The translations under genes and the position numbers were made by a program. A stretch of DNA of 64,000 nt. Origin: an uncultured Lachnospiraceae bacterium (lineage in GTDB: Bacteria > Bacillota > Clostridia > Lachnospirales > Lachnospiraceae). Below, piece after piece: positions 48,448 to 56,865 of this stretch. How positions within the stretch are numbered: position 1 is the first letter of the stretch; the number at the start of each line of letters is the position of its first letter. The stretch is from positions 84,821 to 148,820 of the forward strand of contig CAMWQW010000009.1 of NCBI GenBank assembly GCA_947176505.1. Reading direction: 5' to 3'. The notes under the pieces are model-generated. The model was not told where the DNA came from, searched no databases, and worked only from the letters and a program-made list of their open reading frames with translations.

Positions 48448-48488
48448 AGATCAGACAACAGATTATATCTGGAGTCTGGTCTTTTTTC
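48448..48488 (+). terminator. Terminator ending the site-10 operon
   Basis: AGATCAGAC pairs with GTCTGGTCT (one wobble), followed by TTTTTTCTTTTTT. It marks the end of the AT-rich cargo. Confidence 0.78.
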
Positions 48489-48499
48489 TTTTTTATCTG

Positions 48500-48958
48500 A
48501 TAGTCAAGGTGGGTTATATCAGCTATAAATAGCGGATACTGGCACTCTGAAAACCACTCCCTTTCAGTTATGATAGTTGCAGGCTTGAGAAAGCCAAAAC
48601 AATTCAATAGGACACGCATACACCTGATTTTATTTTCGCCTTTTTATCCGTCTATTCTTATGCAGGGATAAAGGGGTGGCAGAATCCCGTTTCGTGCGAA
48701 GATGTACCTGCAAGGATTTTATTGTTGCCCGTGAAGGTATGAAGCAGAGGATTGTGCCTACTGGCATGGCAGTCAGAGGTAATGAGGTAAAACGGCACCG
48801 GAATTTCAGCGAAAGCATTTTTCGGGAGTGGCTGCCTGCGGATTCCGTCTGGTTGGGCATGATGGAGGCGCAGTGTGGGATGAGAGCCGTCCCAGTGTAT
48901 GTTACCCGGTTCGGGGACAAGCGAGAGCCAGTCTGATATTTTCAGATTGAACAGAGGG
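48500..48958 (+). other. Intergenic stretch at the cargo/mobility-module boundary, doubtful ORF inside
   Basis: Base composition changes here from AT-rich cargo to more GC-rich DNA. A plus-strand frame at 48676-48936 (86 codons, MAESRFVRRCTCKDF...) has no good ribosome site and no family I recognise; a longer minus-strand frame overlaps it. GATGAGAGCCGTCCCAGTG and GACAAGCGAGAGCC look like structured or element-specific non-coding sequence. I support no gene here. Confidence 0.4.
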
Positions 48959-48982
48959 GTAATGTGGCGGAAACGCCACGTT
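48959..48982. repeat. Hairpin with GAAA tetraloop
   Basis: TAATGTGGCG (48959-48968... one G-T pair) and CGCCACGTTA close a GAAA loop, giving a ten-pair stem of the GNRA type. It directly abuts the large inverted repeat at 48981-49053, so the two may form one structured RNA or DNA. Confidence 0.65.
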
Positions 48983-49053
48983 ATCCTCTGATACAGGCAA
49001 GCCTTGCAGTTATCAGATAACAGCAGACAAGGCTTGCCTGTATGAGAGGATAA
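48981..49053. repeat. Long inverted repeat with nested palindrome
   Basis: A 26-base arm (48981-49006, starting TTATCCTCT and ending GCAAGCCTTG) is complementary to 49028-49053 with one mismatch. The 21-base spacer itself contains GTTATC-A-GATAAC. No T-run follows. It lies about 60 bases before the resolvase-fold gene, at the left edge of the mobility module. Possible roles are a recombination, replication or transfer site, or a structured leader. Confidence 0.75.
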
Positions 49054-49116
49054 TGCCGGCAAAAACTTCTCTTTTGTTTCAGTCAATGAAAATAGAAGAA
49101 AGAACAGGTGATTATC

Positions 49117-49548
49117 ATGTGCAGTAATGTGAAAAGTTTTGAGGTCGGCTTGCTTGTGCATCCGGCAGTCATGTTTATGAACTCCAACAAGTCAGAAAGC
49201 AATATCCGCCAGATCATTCAGCAGAACCGTCAGAAGTGCAGCTTGGCAGGGATAGCATTGATGAATGAAACTATCGTCAACAAGGGACCGAACAGGGATA
49301 TTGACAGGGATGCGGTGAATATGCTGATTACCCGTCTGATTACCGGGCAGTATGATACGGTTGTCGTGGAGAACATGGCTGATATAACAGCGGACGAGTC
49401 TGATCTGGAAGAATTTATGTATGACGCTGCCAACATTGGTGTCGGTTTTTTTGAGCTTTCTACCATGCAGTATCATATTTATGATGTAACAAAGAGTCCT
49501 GCCGATAAGGAAAGACCAATATGGGGCGGGGGCAAGCGCTGCTTATGA
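49117..49548 (+). CDS. Resolvase-fold protein without evident catalytic motif
   Basis: This 143-residue protein has the outline of the N-terminal domain of serine recombinases: a basic region, QYDTVVVENMADITADESDL, then EEFMYDAANIGVGFFELSTM (compare VVxxLsRlsRdxxxL... GVxfxSL). It lacks the usual YxRxS start motif, so it is probably not an active recombinase. Such proteins accompany serine-recombinase elements in Lachnospiraceae. ATG 49117 with AGGTG six bases before. Its stop overlaps the next start (ATGA), coupling it to the MazF-like gene. Confidence 0.65.
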   Translation: MCSNVKSFEVGLLVHPAVMFMNSNKSESNIRQIIQQNRQKCSLAGIALMNETIVNKGPNRDIDRDAVNMLITRLITGQYDTVVVENMADITADESDLEEFMYDAANIGVGFFELSTMQYHIYDVTKSPADKERPIWGGGKRCL

Positions 49549-49910
49549 AGATAAGGAGAGGAGATATACTGTATGCGGATTTGGGCGTACAGTATCAGGG
49601 AAGTATGCAGGGCGGTATGCGCCCTGTGGTCGTAGTCAGCAACAACAGGGCAAACAGGCACAGTCCCGTCATAACGGTAGTTCCGCTGTCTACTAAGATT
49701 TACAAGAAACGGAACCTGCCCACCCATGTATTCATATCGTCATATAAGACGGAGGGACTGGATCAGCACAGCGTCGCATTATGCGAACAGGTAACAGCAC
49801 TGAACTTTGACCGTATCATAGAACACATGGGAAAGGTTGATGAAGAAACGCTTGACAGGATTACGGAGGGTGTACAGGTTCAGGTGGGAGTGTTTGACAG
49901 ATATAATTAA
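49545..49910 (+). CDS. MazF/PemK-like toxin (growth inhibitor) of the element
   Basis: This 121-residue protein opens MKIRRGDILYADLG, has the GGMRPVVVVSN motif (Arg of the active site) and ITVVPLSTKIYKKRNLPTHV, typical of MazF endoribonucleases. The C-terminal helix ends in QVQVGVFDRYN. No MazE-type antitoxin lies beside it; the upstream partner (4-base overlap) is a resolvase-fold protein. It might be a stability module whose antitoxin is elsewhere, or a regulator derived from MazF. A start codon upstream at 49521 is possible but would overlap the preceding frame more. Confidence 0.85.
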   Translation: MKIRRGDILYADLGVQYQGSMQGGMRPVVVVSNNRANRHSPVITVVPLSTKIYKKRNLPTHVFISSYKTEGLDQHSVALCEQVTALNFDRIIEHMGKVDEETLDRITEGVQVQVGVFDRYN

Positions 49911-49938
49911 GGAAAAGACATAACAGTATATTTTCGGG

Positions 49939-49962
49939 AGCCGGACAAGCGTCCGGCTTTTT
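49939..49962 (+). terminator. Terminator after the MazF-like gene
   Basis: AGCCGGAC pairs perfectly with GTCCGGCT over AAGC, followed by TTTT. Confidence 0.85.
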
Positions 49963-50027
49963 ACATAGCTGCGGGCAATAGCAGGCAGCATGTTCTTTGT
50001 GTATTAAGGATAAAGGAGTATGTAAAG

Positions 50028-50423
50028 ATGGGCTTTACAAAATTGGAACTGATTCAGTTCTTTGACGGGCTGATGGAATTAGTCAGTGAGGAAAACAAGG
50101 GAAAAGCCAAAGTACAGATAAGAAAATTCTTTCTTGGCTTTGAAGCAGGCTACCAGTATGAGGATGCAGTAACGCAGAGAGGTGTGCCATATCTGCCGCC
50201 TTACTATATATCCGCAATGCCGCAATCCACACAGGAAGAAATCAGGGAAAAGCTGACTGCGGAGCTGACAGGACAGGGAGAATACACTCCTGAAAGGATA
50301 GAACAGCTTATGTGTTCCAGAATCTATGACTTGGGAGATTTGATAGACATTAAGGATTATATGAAATGGGTAAGCGAAGAAATATGCAGGAATTTCCAAA
50401 AGAAACTGGAAGCAAGCAGATGA
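50028..50423 (+). CDS. Hypothetical protein of the mobility module
   Basis: This 131-residue soluble helical protein (LELIQFFDGLMELVSEENKG; PYLPPYYISAMPQSTQEEIR; IKDYMKWVSEEICRNFQKKL) has no recognised domain. AAAGGAG precedes the ATG. It lies between the MazF-like gene and the recombinases, with the small protein at 50522 next. A GCCGGAT/AATCCGGC hairpin follows at about 50452-50469. A structural or regulatory part in excision is possible but not shown. Confidence 0.6.
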   Translation: MGFTKLELIQFFDGLMELVSEENKGKAKVQIRKFFLGFEAGYQYEDAVTQRGVPYLPPYYISAMPQSTQEEIREKLTAELTGQGEYTPERIEQLMCSRIYDLGDLIDIKDYMKWVSEEICRNFQKKLEASR

Positions 50424-50521
50424 TAAGAAACTCTGAAAGACCTTTCTAAGCCGGATCTGCAATCCGGCATACATAGCTGTCAGTAATATCCGGCAGCGTT
50501 TTATAGTTGGGAGGTAGTGGA

Positions 50522-50767
50522 ATGACGGCAGAGGAATACAGGAAAATGCTTGATACAGATTTTGCAGATGTGGAGCTGGAAGAACTGGCGGATATAAGCA
50601 AGGTTCAGATTGACAGGGAGCTGCCACTGGAAGAAAGAAAAAAGCAGTATCTTAAAAAAGTCGGCAATCCCTATCTGGTGCGTGTCGGCAATATGAAAGT
50701 CAAGGTGCGGTTTACGGGCGGTATATCCTTTAATGAAGCATTTGAAAATATGCTTTTGTCAGTTTAA
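50522..50767 (+). CDS. Small conserved element protein, DUF6870-like
   Basis: This 81-residue protein (MTAEEYRKMLDTDFADVELE; VRVGNMKVKVRFTGGISFNE) matches small proteins I know as DUF6870, carried next to serine recombinases in Lachnospiraceae elements. ATG 50522 has GGGAGG seven bases upstream. The charged helical first half and beta second half could suit a recombination directionality factor, but this is only a position-based guess. About 140 bases separate it from the recombinase operon. Confidence 0.65.
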   Translation: MTAEEYRKMLDTDFADVELEELADISKVQIDRELPLEERKKQYLKKVGNPYLVRVGNMKVKVRFTGGISFNEAFENMLLSV

Positions 50768-50802
50768 AAATATTTTTCAGAATCTGGTGGAAAAAATCCG
50801 CA

Positions 50803-50865
50803 GGGTGTGCTAGAATAGCGTTAGGACTAAATTTCATTATTTCTAACTTGGGACTAAACAGGCAC
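50803..50865 (+). promoter_or_regulatory. Candidate promoter and repeat before the recombinase operon
   Basis: TGTGCTAGAAT (about 50806-50816) is an extended -10. Further on GGACTAAA occurs twice, in TTAGGACTAAATTT and TTGGGACTAAACAGG, about 30 bp apart. The repeats may be regulator or recombinase binding sites. Confidence 0.35.
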
Positions 50866-50910
50866 TCCCTTTCGGGTTTTCTGACTTAGAAAATCAAAAG
50901 GAGTGGTAAC

Positions 50911-52602
50911 ATGAGTAACAAGATTAAGAAAATCTACCATGCAGCCATCTACGTTAGATTATCTAAGGAAGATGGCGATGTTTCCAATGCTGTGAAAGCA
51001 GAGAGCAACAGCATTTCAAATCAGAAAAATCTTATCCGGGATTTCCTGAAAGACAAAGAAGATATTGAAGTAGTATCGGAACGGGTTGACGACGGCTATT
51101 CAGGCTCTAATTTTGAGCGTCCAGCTTTTAAGCTGATGCTTGAGGATATTAAAAAGGGCATTGTTGATTGTGTCATTGTAAAAGACCTTTCACGTTTCGG
51201 GCGTGAGTACATTGAGTCCGGCAGGTACATTGAGCGGCTGTTCCCCGCACTGGGGGTTCGTTTTATCGCTATCAATGACAACTATGACAGTCTGAATGGG
51301 AAAGATCAGGCGGACGAGATTATTATCCCTTTTAAAAACCTAATCAACGATGCGTATTGCCGGGATATTTCCGTAAAGATACGGAGCCATTTGGAAGTAA
51401 AGAGGAAAAACGGGGAGTTTATCGGTTCCTTTGCCCCTTATGGGTATCAGAAAAATGAAAATGACAGGAACAGTTTAGTCATTGATCCGATTGCGGCGGG
51501 CATTGTAAAAGATATTTTCAGAATGAAGCTGCACGGACTCAGTCAGGATGCCATTGCAAACAGGCTGAATGATGCAGGTATTCTTTCCCCTATGGAATAT
51601 AAAAACGCAACAGGCAGTAATTACCAGACCAGTTTCAAGACCAGCGACAAGGCAGTATGGAGTTCCGTAACAGTCAGACGGATTTTAGAGAATGAACTTT
51701 ATATCGGAAATCTTGTGCAGGGCAGGCAGACAACGCCAAACCACAAGGTAAAAAAGACTGTCTTAAAGCCGGAGAAGGACTGGGTAAGGATAGAAAAGAA
51801 CCATGATGCTATCATTTCAGACAGGGATTTTGCCATTGTACAGCGGCTTCTTGGCATGGATACACGGATTTCCCCAAAACAGTCAGAAGTATATCCGCTG
51901 GCAGGGCTGATTGTCTGTGCTGACTGTGGTGCGGCTATGGTAAGGCAGAATGCCTATGCCGGAGGGAAGAAATACCAGTATTATGTGTGTTCACGCAATA
52001 AGGAAACAAAAGAGTGCAGCAACCACCGGATTGCAGTGGACAGGCTGGAAAAAACGGTTTTACAGTTCCTGCAGGTTCAGATCAGCAACATTCTTAATCT
52101 GAAACAGGTCATGGAAAAGGTTTCTACAATCCCTTTTCAGGAACTGGATATTAAGGAACTGGAAAAGCGTATTGAACAGAAAGAAACAGAGGTTGAGCGC
52201 TGCAAGGAACTCCGCAATATGCTCTATGAGGATATGAAAGACGGTATCGTATCCAAAGAAGATTACATGGAGCTGCATGAGGCATATACACAGAAACGGA
52301 ACAGTGCAGAGGAATCCGTAAGGAAGATGAAGCAGGAAATCAAGGATATACTTGCTTCAAATACAGATAAATACAAATGGCTTGATTATTTTGCAGAACA
52401 TCAGAACATCGACAGGCTGACAAGAAACGTGGCTGTGGAGCTGATCGACAGGGTACGGGTAATAGACAAGAACAGTATCGAAGTGGTTTTCAGCTTTGAG
52501 GACTGCTATAAAGAAATCCTCAACAATCTGCAACATGCAGGCTGCAAGGTTGTCTGTGATGAACATGGCAGGGTTCGGTTTGAGTGGAAGGAGGCGGTGT
52601 AG
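50911..52602 (+). CDS. Large serine recombinase 1
   Basis: This 563-residue protein has a catalytic resolvase domain with nucleophile Ser in YVRLSKEDGD (about residue 17) and VKDLSRFGREYIESGRYIER. The recombinase domain follows (FAPYGYQ, VIDPIAAGIVKDIFRM), then a zinc ribbon with CADCGAAM and VCSRNKETKECSNH, a coiled coil (about 410-490) and a C-terminal tail. It should catalyse integration/excision between att sites. ATG 50911 follows GGAGTGG. It is the first of three adjacent recombinases, one base apart from the next. Confidence 0.93.
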   Translation: MSNKIKKIYHAAIYVRLSKEDGDVSNAVKAESNSISNQKNLIRDFLKDKEDIEVVSERVDDGYSGSNFERPAFKLMLEDIKKGIVDCVIVKDLSRFGREYIESGRYIERLFPALGVRFIAINDNYDSLNGKDQADEIIIPFKNLINDAYCRDISVKIRSHLEVKRKNGEFIGSFAPYGYQKNENDRNSLVIDPIAAGIVKDIFRMKLHGLSQDAIANRLNDAGILSPMEYKNATGSNYQTSFKTSDKAVWSSVTVRRILENELYIGNLVQGRQTTPNHKVKKTVLKPEKDWVRIEKNHDAIISDRDFAIVQRLLGMDTRISPKQSEVYPLAGLIVCADCGAAMVRQNAYAGGKKYQYYVCSRNKETKECSNHRIAVDRLEKTVLQFLQVQISNILNLKQVMEKVSTIPFQELDIKELEKRIEQKETEVERCKELRNMLYEDMKDGIVSKEDYMELHEAYTQKRNSAEESVRKMKQEIKDILASNTDKYKWLDYFAEHQNIDRLTRNVAVELIDRVRVIDKNSIEVVFSFEDCYKEILNNLQHAGCKVVCDEHGRVRFEWKEAV

Positions 52603-52603
52603 C

Positions 52604-54295
52604 ATGGCTAGGAAGTCAAAAAAGATTAACTTTGTCAATGTCAATGATTTAGGACAGCAGACCGTGGCGGCTTCTGTCCCGGTAAAATCAGCCTGCTACA
52701 AAGTCGGCTTATATGCAAGGCTTTCGGAGGAAACAGAAGCCAACAGGGAGCGGGCAACGATTGAAACACAGATGGAATTGTTGCGAAAGTTTGTGGCAGA
52801 GAATGACGATATGGTTATCTTCAAAGAGTATGCCGACATTTCCTATTCCGGCACGAATTTTGAAAGACCGGGCTTTGAGGAAATGATAAAGGATATGCGG
52901 AACGGCTTGCTCAACTGCGTTGTTGTAAAAGATTTATCAAGGCTCGGCAGGAATTATGTTGAGACGGGCAATTACATTGAAAGGGTGTTCCCGTTCTTTG
53001 ATGTGAGGTTCATAGCAGTCACTGACGGTTATGATTCCAATAAGTCCGGCGAAGAACTGCTGATGCCGCTGAAAAACATGGTAAATGAGATGTATGTGAA
53101 AGACTTATCTGACAAAATGAAGTCGGCATACAAGGCAAAATGGAGCAACGGGGAATTTTGTGCAGGCAAAGTACCTTATGGATATTTAAAGGAAAGCAAA
53201 CGTCTGATACCTGATCCTGAAACGAGGGATATTGTTGTGAGGATATACCAGATGTTCCTTGCCGAAAGTTCCCTAAAAGAGATTAGCAGAACATTGTCAA
53301 AGGAAGTGCTGAATCCTTCGTCCTATAAGAAAGTAAAAAAAGGGGGACAGATTGGCAAAGAGGATGTGACAGATTGGAGAAGTGCTACGGTCAGACATAT
53401 TCTTACCAGTGAAGTTTATGCGGGGGATTATGTTCATAACAAGCAGAAACGCTCAAAGCTGGAAAATGTTGGAAAGGTGAAACAGCCAGCGGATCAATGG
53501 GTAATTATCCGAGATACACATGAACCGCTTATCAGCAGGGAGGATTTTAACAGAGTACAGGAAATGCTTGATAAAAACGTAAGGAACTTTCATGATACAC
53601 ATGGCGGGAATGGTTTTAACCATGCACAGTTCAATCTGTTGGGAAAAAGAATTGTATGTGCGGACTGTGGAAAAGTCATGGGTTTTCGTACAGAGAACAA
53701 GAACCACACAAACAGGACGTACAGGTGCAAGACGTATCTTGATACAGCAAGGAATGAATGTACCAGCCACAAAATATCAGCGGATGCGGTCAACAATGCT
53801 GTATTCAATGAAATCCGTGAACACATGAGAGCCTGCATTGATGCAGAGGAAACAGTAAGGCGGATGAATGCCAAAACGGAAAACCTGAAAAAGTACGATA
53901 TTTACGGAAAAGAAGCAGACAGGATAAGAAAAGAACTGCAAAAGACAACAGAGGTCAAGGCAGGTATCTTTGAAGATTACAGGGATAAGCTCATTGACGA
54001 GGAACAATATGTGCAGATCAGTGAACAATATGCTGCAAAAATCAAAGAGTTGTCCGCAAGGCTTGAGGAAATGTTAAAAGCACAGGCGGTATTTGCCAGT
54101 GACTACCACATTGACGAGGACTGGAAAGCGGTAATTGATAAGTACCTTAATAAGCGCAAGCTAACAAAAGAAATGGTTGAAGCGTTTGTGGATAAGGTTG
54201 TGATACACGATAATTTAAGGATAGAGGTACACTTGATATATGAGGATGTATTAAATGACCTGCAAAGCCTGAGTGCGGAAAGGGAGGCGGTTTAA
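52604..54295 (+). CDS. Large serine recombinase 2
   Basis: This 563-residue protein has a 25-residue N-terminal extension, then nucleophile Ser in YARLSEETEANRERATIETQ and VKDLSRLGRNYVETGNYIER. The recombinase domain shows VPYGYLKES, the zinc ribbon CADCGKVM and YRCKTYLDTARNECTSH, and a coiled coil follows (about 440-510). Start ATG 52604 with GGAGGCGG upstream, one base after recombinase 1 ends, so the three genes are coupled. It differs clearly from 1 and 3 in sequence. Confidence 0.93.
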   Translation: MARKSKKINFVNVNDLGQQTVAASVPVKSACYKVGLYARLSEETEANRERATIETQMELLRKFVAENDDMVIFKEYADISYSGTNFERPGFEEMIKDMRNGLLNCVVVKDLSRLGRNYVETGNYIERVFPFFDVRFIAVTDGYDSNKSGEELLMPLKNMVNEMYVKDLSDKMKSAYKAKWSNGEFCAGKVPYGYLKESKRLIPDPETRDIVVRIYQMFLAESSLKEISRTLSKEVLNPSSYKKVKKGGQIGKEDVTDWRSATVRHILTSEVYAGDYVHNKQKRSKLENVGKVKQPADQWVIIRDTHEPLISREDFNRVQEMLDKNVRNFHDTHGGNGFNHAQFNLLGKRIVCADCGKVMGFRTENKNHTNRTYRCKTYLDTARNECTSHKISADAVNNAVFNEIREHMRACIDAEETVRRMNAKTENLKKYDIYGKEADRIRKELQKTTEVKAGIFEDYRDKLIDEEQYVQISEQYAAKIKELSARLEEMLKAQAVFASDYHIDEDWKAVIDKYLNKRKLTKEMVEAFVDKVVIHDNLRIEVHLIYEDVLNDLQSLSAEREAV

Positions 54296-55870
54296 ATGGA
54301 TACGGTTATGATTGGCATGTATCTCCGCCTTTCCAATGAGGACACAAACAAAGAGAAGAACGAAGAAAGCAACAGCATTTCGGCGCAAAGGGTACTCCTT
54401 ACAAATCATATAGAGGAACTTATGCAGGGGCAGTCATACAGTATCACAGAATTTTGTGATGATGGATTTTCTGGCACTAATTTCAACAGACCGGGAGTGC
54501 AGGCACTGATTGAAGCTGCAAAAAGCGGAAATATTAATATGATCATTGTCAAGGACTTCTCCCGTTTTGGCAGGGATTATCTTGAGGTAGGGCGGTATCT
54601 GGAATATATCTTCCCTATCTTACAGATACGGTTTGTGTCTGTGAATGATAATTATGACAGCAGTGATAAATTCGGGACAACGGGCGGTATGAGCGTTGCA
54701 TTGAAGAACCTCGTCTATGGAATGTACAGTGCGGATTTGTCAAAGAAAGTTCGCTCGGCAAGGGATATAAGGGCAAGGAACGGTGAGTTCATCGGACAGT
54801 ATGCGCCATACGGGTACAGGAAGAACCCGGAAGATAAGCATGAACTTCTAATTGATGAAAACGTAGCTTGGGTGGTCCGAAAAATCTTTCAAATGGCTGC
54901 TGATGGAATAAATCATGCGGAAATCGCAAGACAGCTCAACGAGTCAGAGATACCGACGAGGTATCTGTACCACAAACTAAAAGGAGACAATTTTCCTGAT
55001 AAACAGCCGCAAGTAAAGATAAAGAAGTGGGATAACAGTGCTGTAAGGGACATTATTACAAATGAAACGTATCTTGGCACAATGTTCTGGAACAGGGCAA
55101 AATGTGGAATGGATACCGACAAGAAAAGGGTAGAGCAGCCGAGGGAAACATGGATTGTTGTAGAGAACCAGCACGAAGCCCTTGTGTCTAAAGAGCTTTT
55201 TGATAAGGCAAATGCAAATATCGTTGGTCTTAATGTGAACAGGAGAGTGGTGGGGAAGAAAAATCTTTTCTTTATCTGTGGGTATTGTGGAAAAACTTTG
55301 AAACACAGGAGCAGGACAAACGATAAATATTTTTGCAGAACTGGTTCACAACAATTTGAGAATGACTGTCAAAGGGTAAACGTCAGGATAAAAGAGCTTG
55401 AAGATGCTGTTTTGTGTCAGGTAAGGGGAATGGCTGTTATGTTGATAGAAGCAAGGAATATCCGCAAAAAGGTTCAGAAGAATGACCGGAAAACAGTTTT
55501 AGAGACAACGGTTGCTGACAGTACAAGGGAAATGGCACGATGGAAGGACACAAAGCTTCGTCTGTATGAACAGTATAAAGCCGGAACAATCACCAGAGAG
55601 GATTATGTTGCCCGGATTGAAAAGGGCAAGGTAAGAATGGAAGAACTGGAACAGATCAAGAGTGAAGCACAAGCAGAACTGAACAGTATGCAGACAGTAT
55701 CAAAGCCAGAGGAAATCCCTGACGCAGAACTGACAGAGCTTTCCGTGCTGGAGTCCTTTGATAAGGAAAGGTTAAAAGCGTTGATTGATAAGGTTGTTGT
55801 CTATGGGGCAGATGCCATAGAGATTGTATGGAAAGTCGGCAATCCGTTTGAAACTGAAATTATCACATGA
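54296..55870 (+). CDS. Large serine recombinase 3
   Basis: This 524-residue protein has nucleophile Ser in YLRLSNEDTNKEKNEESNSI and VKDFSRFGRDYLEVGRYLEY, then APYGYRKNPEDKHELLIDEN, and a zinc ribbon with CGYCGKTL and FCRTGSQQFENDCQ (last ligand region shortened). The coiled coil is at about 400-480. Its ATG directly follows the stop of recombinase 2. The last gene of the element; a stem-loop and then chromosomal sequence follow. Triple serine recombinase modules are known in Lachnospiraceae elements, though the division of labour is not. Confidence 0.92.
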   Translation: MDTVMIGMYLRLSNEDTNKEKNEESNSISAQRVLLTNHIEELMQGQSYSITEFCDDGFSGTNFNRPGVQALIEAAKSGNINMIIVKDFSRFGRDYLEVGRYLEYIFPILQIRFVSVNDNYDSSDKFGTTGGMSVALKNLVYGMYSADLSKKVRSARDIRARNGEFIGQYAPYGYRKNPEDKHELLIDENVAWVVRKIFQMAADGINHAEIARQLNESEIPTRYLYHKLKGDNFPDKQPQVKIKKWDNSAVRDIITNETYLGTMFWNRAKCGMDTDKKRVEQPRETWIVVENQHEALVSKELFDKANANIVGLNVNRRVVGKKNLFFICGYCGKTLKHRSRTNDKYFCRTGSQQFENDCQRVNVRIKELEDAVLCQVRGMAVMLIEARNIRKKVQKNDRKTVLETTVADSTREMARWKDTKLRLYEQYKAGTITREDYVARIEKGKVRMEELEQIKSEAQAELNSMQTVSKPEEIPDAELTELSVLESFDKERLKALIDKVVVYGADAIEIVWKVGNPFETEIIT

Positions 55871-55908
55871 ATACCTGTTCCAATTTACGAAAAGTAATGG
55901 TAAAATAT

Positions 55909-55937
55909 GAGCCATAGGCAGGCATTGTCTGTGGCTC
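55909..55937 (+). terminator. Stem-loop at the right end of the element
   Basis: GAGCCATA (55909-55916) pairs with TGTGGCTC (55930-55937). A short A-rich stretch and then ATTTTTTTTATT follow. It probably ends the recombinase operon, immediately before the chromosomal junction. Confidence 0.6.
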
Positions 55938-55968
55938 GCTAAAAAATGAAATTTTTTTTATTCCTTAC

Positions 55969-56784
55969 TTGACACAAGCAGATTTCTATCTTTTCCACAA
56001 TGTATGTGAGATGAACATTGATGCATACCTTGATCCGAAGTACGGTATTTATGATTACTTAGTGAAGCAGAAGGAAAACGGAAGAATCAGGCATCTCGGA
56101 TTTTCGGCACATGGCAGTTATGAGATTATGAAAAGATTTCTGGAAGCATATGGTGAGAAGATGGAGTTTTGCCAGATTCAGCTGAATTGGCTGGACTGGT
56201 CTTTCCAAGATGCCAAATCCAAGGTAGAATTGTTAAAGGAATATAATCTCCCGGTCTGGGTGATGGAGCCTCTTCGCGGGGGCAAGCTGGCATCGCTGGC
56301 ACCGGAGCATGAAGAGAAACTAAACATGCTTCGTCCCGATGAGGATGTTCCGGCATGGGCGTTCCGGTTTTTACAGAGTATAGACGGTGTGACGATGGTT
56401 CTGTCCGGCATGTCCAATATGGAGCAGCTTCAGAAAAATATCAAGACATTTGAAACAGAAAGCAAGTTGATAGAAGAGGAGATGACAGTGCTGCTTGGTA
56501 TTGCAGAAGATATGCTGAAACAGAAGAGGCTGCCGTGTACGGCATGCCGCTACTGCACGAGTCATTGTCCGAAAGGGATTGATATCCCGTCGTTACTTGA
56601 ATTGTATAATGAACATAATTTTACGGGCGGAGGATTTATTGCGCCTATGGCGCTGATGGCGGTGCCGCAGGAGAAGCAGCCGTCGGCATGTGTTGGGTGC
56701 AGAAGCTGTGAGGCGGTATGTCCACAGCAGATTAAGATTTCTGAGGCGATGGCTGACTTTACGTCTAAATTACAGCAGGCATAG
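55969..56784 (+). pseudogene. Aldo/keto reductase with C-terminal ferredoxin domain, 5' part missing
   Basis: The frame begins inside an AKR barrel at QADFYLFHNVCEMNIDAYLD and continues with IRHLGFSAHG, FCQIQLNWLDW and VWVMEPLRGGKLASL. A C-terminal 4Fe-4S domain follows with CTACRYCTSHCPKGI and CVGCRSCEAVCPQQI. Complete members have about 100 more N-terminal residues, including the catalytic Asp/Tyr region; these are absent and the in-frame sequence upstream is element DNA. The TTG at 55969 has no ribosome site. The element therefore interrupts this gene; the missing half should lie at the left end beyond the window and would rejoin on excision. Confidence 0.85.
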
Positions 56785-56865
56785 AAGAGCAATAGAAACC
56801 ACATTATCATTAATCTGGTAAGAATAATGCGATACAATCAAAAAGCGAAGGAAAGGATTATAAAT

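Larger units (their letters stand above)
1..55965. mobile_element. Integrated genomic island, left end outside the window
   Basis: The right boundary is inferred from three adjacent large serine recombinases ending at 55870, followed within about 100 bp by an aldo/keto reductase reading frame that has lost its N-terminal half. The cargo (2.5-48.5 kb) is visibly more AT-rich than the recombinase module and the flank. The left boundary and the other half of the reductase are not in the window, so total size is unknown. No relaxase, VirB4/VirD4 or replication gene is visible, so self-transfer cannot be judged. The exact right junction is uncertain, somewhere in 55940-55985. Confidence 0.6.

Noticed and set aside
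48658-49161. Minus-strand open frame of 167 codons
   Set aside because: Crosses the large inverted repeat and the start of the resolvase-fold gene; His/Pro-rich composition suggests a shadow frame.
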